Shown in pieces: positions 1 to 5,452 of a stretch of DNA of 6,580 nt. A model generated the notes under the pieces. It was not told the origin of the DNA, searched no databases, and worked only from the letters and a program-made list of their open reading frames with translations. The translations under genes and the position numbers were made by a program. Within the stretch, counting starts at the first letter, position 1. The number at the start of each line of letters is the position of its first letter. The stretch spans positions 1 to 6,580 of the forward strand of contig JAEMTW010000107.1 of NCBI GenBank assembly GCA_016462095.1. The letters are read 5' to 3'. The DNA is from Thermoleophilia bacterium (GTDB lineage: Bacteria; Actinomycetota; Thermoleophilia; Gaiellales; F1-60-MAGs149).

Positions 1-733
1 CGCCGAGGCCGGTGGTGCCGACCTGATCATCATCTACAACTCGGGCCGTTTCCGGATGGCAGGTCGCGGCTCGCTGTCGGGCCTGATGCCCTACGGCGAT
101 GCGAACGAGATCGTCGTCGACATGGCGCGCGAGGTCTTGCCGATCGTGCGCGAGACGCCCGTGCTTGCGGGCGTCTGCGGTACCGACCCGTTTCGGATGA
201 TGGACATCTTCGTGCCCGAATTGGCACGAATCGGCTTCTCTGGTATCCAGAACTTTCCGACCGTTGGCCTGATCGACGGCGTCTTCCGGCAGAACCTCGA
301 GGAGACCGACATGGGCTACGCCCACGAGGTCGAGCTGGTCCGGATCGCCCGCGAGAACAACCTTTTGACCGCGCCCTACGTCTTCGATGTCGAGTCTGCC
401 GTTGCGATGACGGAGGCTGGCGCCGATGTGCTCGTTCCGCACATGGGGCTGACCACGAAAGGCACAATCGGTGCGACGACGGCACTGACCCTCGAGGATT
501 GCGTGCCGCTGATCCAACACATGCGGGATGCTGCGATTGCGATCAACCCCGACGTGCTCGTGCTCTGCCACGGCGGACCGATCGCCGAGCCCGACGATGC
601 GCGCTTTATCTTTGAGCGCACGACGGGCATCGATGGCTTCTTCGGCGCCTCCTCGATGGAGCGCCTACCGACCGAGGTCGCAATGACCGAGAACATGCGC
701 CGCTTCAAGGCGTTGACTGTCAACGAGGGATAG
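1..733 (+). CDS. phosphoenolpyruvate hydrolase family TIM-barrel protein, 5'-truncated by the window
   Basis: The reading frame is open from base 2, so the true start lies upstream; about 243 residues are visible. I recognise the 'PEP hydrolase' (Tm-1-associated TIM-barrel) family from the stretch IIIYNSGRFRMAGRGS (bases 26-73), followed by LMPYGDAN, the strand VLAGVCGTDPF near base 160, and the C-terminal CHGGPIAEPDDARF and GFFGASSMERLPTE blocks. Only a few tens of residues should be missing, as the family is about 275-280 residues long. Homologues are often encoded beside, or fused to, a Tm-1-like ATP-binding (UPF0261) protein; such a gene could lie just upstream of the window. The family name implies action on phosphoenolpyruvate, but I regard the reaction as poorly established. 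The gene ends in TAG nine bases before the next start, so the two are very probably co-transcribed. A methionine at base 56 lies inside the conserved motif and is not the real start. Confidence 0.88.
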   Translation, partial: AEAGGADLIIIYNSGRFRMAGRGSLSGLMPYGDANEIVVDMAREVLPIVRETPVLAGVCGTDPFRMMDIFVPELARIGFSGIQNFPTVGLIDGVFRQNLEETDMGYAHEVELVRIARENNLLTAPYVFDVESAVAMTEAGADVLVPHMGLTTKGTIGATTALTLEDCVPLIQHMRDAAIAINPDVLVLCHGGPIAEPDDARFIFERTTGIDGFFGASSMERLPTEVAMTENMRRFKALTVNEG

Positions 734-737
734 GAGA
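732..737 (+). promoter_or_regulatory. ribosome binding site of the plus-strand cupin
   Basis: AGGAGA sits five bases before the ATG at 743 and overlaps the TAG stop (731-733) of the upstream gene. It fixes the cupin start and points to coupled translation of the two-gene unit. Confidence 0.7.
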
Positions 738-742
738 ACAGC

Positions 743-1144
743 ATGGCCAGCAAGTTCATCACGCAACATGATGTGCCGGTGACGGATTTCGATTGGGGGA
801 GCGCTGGCATGCGCTGCTCGAAGCACAACACGGGGTGCGAGTCCTTCGTGGTGCTCGATGTCACGCTCGAGCCAGGCTTTTGCCACGACTTTCATAAGCA
901 TGTCGACCAAGACGAGATGATCATCGTCAAGGCGGGACAGGTGACGCAGTACATCGATGGTGAAGCGTCGATCATGAATCCCGGCGATTCGGTCTACCTC
1001 GACCGCGACGTCGTCCACGGCTCCTTCAACGATGGCACGGAAACGGCGCTGCTACAGGTCGTGCTCGCGCCCGCGATGGGCGATGGTGGCTACGAGCTCG
1101 TCGACGTGTCGGGCGATGCGCCCTGGTCGGGCCTGCGCGGATAG
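743..1144 (+). CDS. small single-domain cupin protein
   Basis: This 133-residue protein is one cupin barrel. Motif 1 fits the canonical spacing exactly: G45, then H51-K-H53, E58 and G65, giving the usual two-His/one-Glu metal site. Motif 2 follows as G81 with H92 and N96, although its usual Pro and Gly are both Asp (D87, D89). All four predicted metal ligands (H51, H53, E58, H92) are present, so it is probably a metal-binding enzyme or sensor, cytoplasmic, without signal peptide or membrane segment. The start is supported by AGGAGA at 732-737, five bases upstream and overlapping the stop of the TIM-barrel gene, so translation is probably coupled. Small cupins of this kind act as isomerases, dioxygenases or ligand-binding accessory proteins; the sequence does not decide which. 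The partner gene suggests a role on the same substrate as the TIM-barrel protein. The stop TAG is nine bases before the palindrome at 1154. Confidence 0.88.
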   Translation: MASKFITQHDVPVTDFDWGSAGMRCSKHNTGCESFVVLDVTLEPGFCHDFHKHVDQDEMIIVKAGQVTQYIDGEASIMNPGDSVYLDRDVVHGSFNDGTETALLQVVLAPAMGDGGYELVDVSGDAPWSGLRG

Positions 1145-1153
1145 GGCTCTAGA

Positions 1154-1189
1154 GGCGGACATGACAAGTGCGCACTTGTCATGTCCGCC
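1154..1189. terminator. perfect 36-bp palindrome between convergent genes, probable bidirectional terminator
   Basis: The left arm, GGCGGACATGACAAGTGC, is followed directly by its exact reverse complement, with the symmetry centre between 1171 and 1172. In RNA this would form a hairpin of about 16 base pairs with a GCGC loop on either strand. It starts nine bases after the plus-strand cupin stop and ends 26 bases before the minus-strand cupin stop, the expected place for a terminator serving both converging units. Neither side has a run of T after the arm, so it is not a classical rho-independent terminator; U-less hairpins of this kind are common in high-GC bacteria. A dispersed palindromic repeat or protein-binding site is the alternative. 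Confidence 0.65.
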
Positions 1190-1215
1190 GAGCCTAACCG
1201 CTGGTGCCCGAAGGC

Positions 1216-1608
1216 CTAGCGTTCGACGTGGCCGGCACCTTGGAGGTCGCCGAGCACGAGGTCGCGCTCGCGGTCTGGGACGTGGTCGAGTGGGACGGGG
1301 GCGAGGCCTTCGATAAAGGTGACACCGCCCTCCGAGTAGAGCTCGTGTGCAAGGCCGCGGTTGATGCAGACGACTTCGCCCGCGACGACAGTCTTCGTCT
1401 CGTCCTCAATCGTGATGCGCACTGAGCCGTCGAGAATCACCATCAACTGCTCGGTTGCCTCGTGGCTGTGACGTGGCACTTCCTTGCCCGGCTCGTACGT
1501 GACGCGGCAGAGCAGCATCTGATCGCCTCCGAAGGCGTTGAGGCGCACGCCGGGGAAGAGCTCGAGCGGATCTTGGTCGTTCCACGTACCGAAGGGCGAG
1601 GTCGCCAC
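1216..1608 (-). CDS. cupin-domain protein closing the molybdenum hydroxylase operon
   Basis: This 130-residue protein is a single cupin barrel. Motif 1 has G41, H47-S-H49, an E53-Q54 pair and G61, like the many cupins with an H-x-H...EQ...G pattern. Motif 2 has G77, N83-R-G85 and H88. The putative ligands H47, H49, E53 or Q54, and H88 are present. The start is GTG at 1606-1608, read as Met; I see no Shine-Dalgarno site before it. It lies three bases after the TAG of the molybdopterin C-terminal subunit gene and in the same frame (TAG-ACA-GTG), so it is probably translated by reinitiation. Its position as last gene of the cluster suggests it acts on the product of the Mo hydroxylase, perhaps as a dioxygenase, isomerase or lactone-handling enzyme, but a small-molecule-binding accessory role is equally possible. 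It is clearly different in sequence from the plus-strand cupin that converges on it. Confidence 0.87.
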   Translation of the reverse strand: MATSPFGTWNDQDPLELFPGVRLNAFGGDQMLLCRVTYEPGKEVPRHSHEATEQLMVILDGSVRITIEDETKTVVAGEVVCINRGLAHELYSEGGVTFIEGLAPVPLDHVPDRERDLVLGDLQGAGHVER

Positions 1609-1611
1609 TGT

Positions 1612-2718
1612 CTAGACCGCGAACGTCACGACGGCGTCAGCCGACTGGTGCGAGGTGATCGACAGCGCCTCGTCGTAGCGCACAACCTTTCCGGTGGTGA
1701 CCGACTCAGGGATGCCCGCGGCTTTCGCTTCGAGCGCCCGCAACACCTTCTCCGGCGTGATCGGCAGTTCCGTCACCCAGACCCCGACGGCGTTATAGAT
1801 CGCTGTGGCAATCGCGGGTGGCTGCGCATTGTTGGCCATCTCACCGATTGCCTTGGCGCCAAAGGGGCCATCGGCTGACGGGTTCTCGAGGATGATGCAC
1901 TCGAGCTCGGGGAGATCCTCCATCGAGGGGGCGAGGTACGAACCAAACTGCCCGCCGCGATGGTCGTTGCTCGGGTAGTACGGGTAGCAGTTCTCCAACA
2001 GACCCAAGCCAAGACCCTGGATGGCACCGCCCTCGATCTGGCCTTCAACCATGGTCGGGTTGATGGCGCAACCGACGTCGTAGACCTGGCTCATCTTGAG
2101 CACGCGCACATCGCCCGTCTCCTCATCGACCTCAACCTCGACGGCGCAGGCTGCGTATGAGATGGCGGAATGGGGTGGGATCGTCACGGCGCCCGTCTCG
2201 GGGTCGAGCGTGGCGTAGTCCTTCAACGCCGTGCCCTGACCAGAGATCAGCTCGCCCTTGACGAACGTCGCCGCGCCAGCGATGTCGCCGACACCGATCT
2301 TTTTGTCGGGCGAGCCCTTGGCGATCACTTCGCCGTCGATAATCTCGAGGTCGCCTGGATCGATCTCGAGCAGTTCGCCACCGATTTCGAGGATGCGGTT
2401 ACGCACCTTCTCGGCGGCCAGCCGGACGGCGTTGCCACCGATAAACGTGCCGCGCGAGGCGAAGGTACCCATGCAGAAGGCGGACGAATCGGTATTCGAC
2501 GTGTCCATCGTGACCCAGTCCATCGGCACGCCGAGCGTGTCGGCGACGATCTGGGAGTGCACGGTCTTCGAGCCCTGGCCAATGTCGACGGTGCCGGCGA
2601 AAACATCGACGCGGCCGTCCATCTTCAGCTTGATCCAGGCCTGCGACGGATCGCCATTCTGGTTCATGCCCGTGGGGTATTCGATTGCCGCAATACCGCG
2701 GCCACGATGCTTAGCCAT
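1612..2718 (-). CDS. molybdenum hydroxylase (xanthine dehydrogenase family), C-terminal molybdopterin-binding subunit
   Basis: At 368 residues this is the C-terminal half of a xanthine dehydrogenase-type large subunit (MoCoBD_2 domain), encoded as a separate protein. Cofactor-binding signatures are DIGQG (residues 45-49, Q48 matching the conserved Gln), SRGTFIGGNAV (88-98), GGAIQGLGLG (230-239) and PFGAKAIGE (285-293). E293 matches the catalytic base Glu1261 of bovine xanthine dehydrogenase, so this chain carries the essential glutamate while the preceding gene carries the rest of the active site; neither should work alone. A tail of about 36 residues after the usual end (TPEKVLRAL, 321-329) is not recognised. 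The ATG overlaps the TAA of the upstream subunit by one base (TAATG) and has a strong GGAGGA site. By eye, the positions of bovine Phe1009 and Thr1010 appear to be Met18 and Asn19, which hints at a non-xanthine pocket. The closest described arrangement known to me is NdhM of nicotinate dehydrogenase. Confidence 0.93.
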   Translation of the reverse strand: MAKHRGRGIAAIEYPTGMNQNGDPSQAWIKLKMDGRVDVFAGTVDIGQGSKTVHSQIVADTLGVPMDWVTMDTSNTDSSAFCMGTFASRGTFIGGNAVRLAAEKVRNRILEIGGELLEIDPGDLEIIDGEVIAKGSPDKKIGVGDIAGAATFVKGELISGQGTALKDYATLDPETGAVTIPPHSAISYAACAVEVEVDEETGDVRVLKMSQVYDVGCAINPTMVEGQIEGGAIQGLGLGLLENCYPYYPSNDHRGGQFGSYLAPSMEDLPELECIILENPSADGPFGAKAIGEMANNAQPPAIATAIYNAVGVWVTELPITPEKVLRALEAKAAGIPESVTTGKVVRYDEALSITSHQSADAVVTFAV

Positions 2719-4088
2719 TAGTGATCCTCCGGGTTGCCCATCTGGGCAACAAGATGCTCGGGCAGATCCTCACCCGAGCGCATGGCGGACGTCATCGTCC
2801 GAGAGTGGGCAGAGAGTTCGACGCCAGCCGCGTCGCTGATCGCTTGGATCACCGGCACGGTCGAGGGATCGACGTAGGGAATGCCGTTTGGCGATGTGTC
2901 GCCGAGACGCGTCGCGTTCTTCATTCGCAATTCGACCGGGTCCATCCCAATCGTCTGGGCGATGCGCTCGATGTGCGTCTCCGTGGCAAACGACACGCTG
3001 GTTACACCGAAGCCACGCATGGCGGTCGTGGGTACGCGATTCGTGTAGACGACGTAGCCGTTGAACTCGAGGTTCGGAATCGTGTACGCACCCGTGTGGT
3101 GGAACGCATGCTTGGTCACGCCGTAGGGCGAGAAACGGGCGAAGGCGCCGGCATCGTGTAGCGTCAGCATCTTGCGTCCGAGAATCCAACCGTCCTTGGT
3201 AACGGCGTCGGCGATCTCCATGTGCCACGGTGCGCGCGTCGACGAGCAGAGAAACTCTTCCATCCGTGTCCAGCGCCACCGCACGGGTCGATGCGACTTG
3301 ATTGCCAGCAGCGTGGTGATCGTCTCGGTAGCCGAGTCGACCTTGCCACCGAAGCCACCGCCGGTGGTGCCACCGACGAACTTCAGTTTGTTGAGTGGCC
3401 AGTTGAGGTGCGCTGCGACGACGCCCATCGAGAAGTACATCGCCTGCGTGGCCGAGTAGACGACGAAGCGACCGCCGGCCTCGGGCACGACCTGGCAGAC
3501 CTGCGTCTCCATCGGAATGTGCTCGATGGCGGCGGGGCGGTAGACGCCCTGCACGATCACGTCAGCCTGCTCGAAGGCCTGGTCGATGTCGCCCTTGCGG
3601 ATCTGACGCCGATCCATCTCGCCTTCAAAATGGGGATACCAGTTGCCCCAGTGGTGAACCTGAGGGGCATCGCCGTCGAACGCCTTGCGGACGTCGAGCA
3701 ACGAAGGCAGTTCCTTGTAGGTCACCTGGATGGCCTCGGTTGCTCGGATTGCCAGCGCCTCGTTGTCTGCGGCGACAGCCGCGACGGGCTGGCCCTTGTA
3801 GCGCACGTGAGTCTCGGCAAACAGCGGCTCATCGCCTGGGACGCCGAGTCCCTCAATGTGGCCGTGGACGTTCTTATGTACGTCCTTGTAGGTGACGACG
3901 GCGTGGACGCCCTCCATTGCTTCGGCAGCCGACGTATCAATCGAGACGATCTCGGCGTGGTCGTGCGGCGAGCGGAGTGCCTTGGCCCAGAGCGTGCCGG
4001 GGATACGCACGTCGTCGACGTAGCGCGTGCCTGCCGAGACATGCTCGTGGGCGTCGTAGCGTGGAAGTCGAGCGCCAACGGCCTTCAT
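2718..4088 (-). CDS. molybdenum hydroxylase (xanthine dehydrogenase family), N-terminal molybdopterin-binding subunit
   Basis: This 456-residue protein holds the a/b-hammerhead domain (about 12-130) and the first molybdopterin-binding domain (MoCoBD_1, about 150-395) of the xanthine dehydrogenase family. Diagnostic elements are SATQ (212-215, Q215 matching the Mo-site Gln767 of bovine enzyme), TTGGGFGGK (241-249) and AMRGFG (356-361). The chain stops where the second Mo domain would begin, and that domain is the next gene. Aligned by eye to bovine xanthine dehydrogenase, the substrate-binding Glu802 just after FGGK is V250, Arg880 is K326 and Phe914 is F360; Val at the Glu802 position is typical of aldehyde oxidases. 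The start is well supported: ATG overlaps the iron-sulfur gene's stop as ATGA, with AAGGGAG (4096-4102) seven bases upstream. There is no signal peptide, so the enzyme is cytoplasmic. The last 40 or so residues (from about 416) are poorly conserved linker. Similar in size and layout to NdhL (about 50 kDa). Confidence 0.94.
   Translation of the reverse strand: MKAVGARLPRYDAHEHVSAGTRYVDDVRIPGTLWAKALRSPHDHAEIVSIDTSAAEAMEGVHAVVTYKDVHKNVHGHIEGLGVPGDEPLFAETHVRYKGQPVAAVAADNEALAIRATEAIQVTYKELPSLLDVRKAFDGDAPQVHHWGNWYPHFEGEMDRRQIRKGDIDQAFEQADVIVQGVYRPAAIEHIPMETQVCQVVPEAGGRFVVYSATQAMYFSMGVVAAHLNWPLNKLKFVGGTTGGGFGGKVDSATETITTLLAIKSHRPVRWRWTRMEEFLCSSTRAPWHMEIADAVTKDGWILGRKMLTLHDAGAFARFSPYGVTKHAFHHTGAYTIPNLEFNGYVVYTNRVPTTAMRGFGVTSVSFATETHIERIAQTIGMDPVELRMKNATRLGDTSPNGIPYVDPSTVPVIQAISDAAGVELSAHSRTMTSAMRSGEDLPEHLVAQMGNPEDH
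2725..2730 (-). promoter_or_regulatory. strong ribosome binding site of the C-terminal Mo subunit
   Basis: Reading the minus strand, GGAGGA lies six bases before the ATG at 2716-2718 and inside the last codons of the N-terminal subunit gene. It is the best Shine-Dalgarno match in the cluster. A dedicated site at exactly this place argues that the two molybdopterin genes are truly separate rather than one gene broken by a frameshift or read error. Confidence 0.8.
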
Positions 4089-4603
4089 TGATCCACTCCC
4101 TTAAGCGTCGTGTGGAGCCCTGCCGCGGTGGTTGTCAGATCGAACGAATCGCCACGGGCTGCCGCCGAGACGGCATCGAGGATCTTGACGTACCCCGTGC
4201 AGCGGCAGACGTGGCCGCCGAGAGCCTTGGCGATCTCGGTGTGATCGTCGGACCCACCGTTTTCGAGGTAGGCCGTGGCAGCCATCAGAAAACCGCCCGT
4301 GCAGAACCCGCACTGGGCGGCATAGTGGTGAATCCACGCCTCTTGCAGCGGCGATAGTTGGCCCGGCGGTGCGAGGCCTTCGACGGTGCGAATCTCGGCG
4401 CCTTCAACCGCTGCGATGGGCAACAGGCACGAGCGTCGCGGCTCGCCGTCGACGAGCACGGTACAGGTGCCACAGCCACCGTTTTGGCAGCCAGCCTTGG
4501 GGCTGAGCACATCAAGCTCTTCGCGGAGTACGTGCAGAAGCGGCGTCAGCGGCTCGGCATTGACGGTGCGCGACGCACCGTTGACGGTGATGTTGAGGCT
4601 CAT
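4085..4603 (-). CDS. molybdenum hydroxylase iron-sulfur subunit, two [2Fe-2S] clusters
   Basis: This 172-residue protein is the small electron-transfer subunit of the xanthine dehydrogenase family. The N-terminal plant-ferredoxin-like domain binds one [2Fe-2S] cluster through C39, C44, C47 and C59 (C-x4-C-x2-C...C). The C-terminal helical domain binds the second through C98, C101, C133 and C135 (QCGFC...CRC), with Q97 positioned to contact the molybdopterin cofactor. All eight ligands are intact. It passes electrons from the Mo site to the FAD subunit. I chose the ATG at 4601-4603 because the protein then begins with the typical SLNITVNG strand, has AAGGA (4610-4614) six bases upstream, and overlaps the FAD gene's stop as ATGA; a start 22 codons further upstream would add an untypical Arg/Pro-rich stretch lying over the FAD gene. 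It overlaps the next gene by ATGA as well. About 15 residues longer than many homologues because of a C-terminal tail. Confidence 0.95.
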   Translation of the reverse strand: MSLNITVNGASRTVNAEPLTPLLHVLREELDVLSPKAGCQNGGCGTCTVLVDGEPRRSCLLPIAAVEGAEIRTVEGLAPPGQLSPLQEAWIHHYAAQCGFCTGGFLMAATAYLENGGSDDHTEIAKALGGHVCRCTGYVKILDAVSAAARGDSFDLTTTAAGLHTTLKGVDQ

Positions 4604-5385
4604 GCGGCTTCCTTGAGCTGGTCGAGCGCTCGACGGACGAGCACGGGGAGGGTCTTCTCGCGATACCACGCGGAGGCGATGGCGTCATCGAAGAGGGCAA
4701 CGTCAGCGAGTGCAGCGCTGCCAGCGGCAGCGTGATCGCTGGCTGCGGCTTCGGCCGAGGGCAGGCGCAGGCCGTGCGGGCCGGCACCGTTTGCGCCGAG
4801 CCGAATCGCGCCGTCGCTGGTCCGGACGGCAGAGACTGCGAGTGCCGTGTACTCATGCGTGTGGGCGCGGTCGAGGTAGGCGTAGGCGCCTGCAGCGGGC
4901 AGCTCGAACGAGACGTCGAGTACGAGTCGGTCGTCGCGATTGGCGAGAAACTCTTCGGCGGGCTCGGTGCGCTCGCCGCCGGCTCCAACGGAGCGGACGC
5001 TGGCACCGAGTGCGATCATCGCGCCCTGCAGGTCGCCGCGCGGAGCGTCGGTATTGCGAGCGCAGAGGTTGCCGCCGAGCGTTGCCTGGCCGCGAATTTC
5101 GAGATCAGCGATGTGGGCGACGCAGGCGGCGATCGGGTCGGCCATTGCGGCGAGGTGGTTGAGTGGCGTCATGGCGCCGATCGTGAGGCGCCCACCGGTT
5201 TCGGAAATTCCGGCGAGTCCAGCGTGGTGCAGCATCAAGGCGCGAGCCGGGCGTGCGTCGCTAAGGCGAAGCATCGGGATCAGGATCGTGCCCCCGCCAA
5301 CCACAGCGGTGTCGGCACCTGTGCCGAACAATTCGACGGCTTCAGCAGCCGATGTTGGAATCAGTACCTCTGGTCCTTGGCTCAT
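4600..5385 (-). CDS. molybdenum hydroxylase FAD-binding subunit
   Basis: This 261-residue protein is the flavin subunit of the xanthine dehydrogenase family, which takes electrons from the [2Fe-2S] clusters and hands them to NAD+ or another acceptor. The FAD_binding_5 domain (about 4-165) shows AVVGGGT (27-33), matching the AGG-T pyrophosphate-binding loop, and IRGQATLGGNL (97-107), matching the IRN-x-ATIGGNL motif. The CO-dehydrogenase flavoprotein C-terminal domain follows (about 167-259), ending in a typical YREKTLPVLVRRAL helix (241-254). It is somewhat shorter than the usual 280-300 residues and has no four-cysteine insert of the kind found in 4-hydroxybenzoyl-CoA reductase or PaoABC flavin subunits. 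It is the first gene of the four-subunit block, with GGGTGGAG (5388-5395) just before the ATG, though spaced only two bases. Subunit order FAD, FeS, Mo is common in bacterial operons of this family. Confidence 0.93.
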   Translation of the reverse strand: MSQGPEVLIPTSAAEAVELFGTGADTAVVGGGTILIPMLRLSDARPARALMLHHAGLAGISETGGRLTIGAMTPLNHLAAMADPIAACVAHIADLEIRGQATLGGNLCARNTDAPRGDLQGAMIALGASVRSVGAGGERTEPAEEFLANRDDRLVLDVSFELPAAGAYAYLDRAHTHEYTALAVSAVRTSDGAIRLGANGAGPHGLRLPSAEAAASDHAAAGSAALADVALFDDAIASAWYREKTLPVLVRRALDQLKEAA

Positions 5386-5452
5386 GTCTCCACCCGTTTT
5401 CGTGTGGGCGACAGACTGCCCACGGTCCCACGATCAGCGTGCTGAAGGCAGA
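5386..5452 (-). promoter_or_regulatory. 67-base leader between the regulator and the hydroxylase genes, with hairpin and possible operator
   Basis: This is the only gap larger than a few bases within the minus-strand cluster. It contains an inverted repeat, GTGGGC (5404-5409) with GCCCAC (5418-5423), loop of eight bases. Just beside it, 5423-5433 reads CGGTCCCACGA, one mismatch from the T-N-GT-N3-AC-N-A pattern bound by FadR-type GntR regulators. Such a position, just after the regulator gene and before the hydroxylase genes, would suit an operator or attenuator. I see no convincing -35/-10 promoter pair, so an independent promoter is not shown. Confidence 0.35.

Noticed and set aside
1154..1189. 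Palindrome as insertion-sequence end or attachment site
   Set aside because: There is no transposase or integrase, no flanking direct repeat that I could see, and the position between convergent stops suits a terminator better.
2710..2730. Frameshift or sequencing error at the junction of the two Mo subunit genes
   Set aside because: The second gene has a strong, well-spaced ribosome site and a TAATG junction like natural coupled genes, and the split falls at a domain boundary. It cannot be fully excluded without reads or relatives.
3222..4091. Long plus-strand open frame of 289 codons opposite the N-terminal Mo subunit gene
   Set aside because: It is antisense to a clear enzyme gene, its product has no recognisable domain, and long opposite-strand frames are expected in GC-rich coding DNA.
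4604..4669. Upstream start giving a 194-residue iron-sulfur subunit
   Set aside because: The extra 22 residues are Arg/Pro-rich and overlap the FAD gene, whereas the internal ATG has a good ribosome site and the ATGA junction.
4732..5445. Plus-strand open frame of 237 codons opposite the FAD subunit gene
   Set aside because: Its product is low-complexity and unrecognised, and the opposite strand encodes a well-supported flavin subunit.
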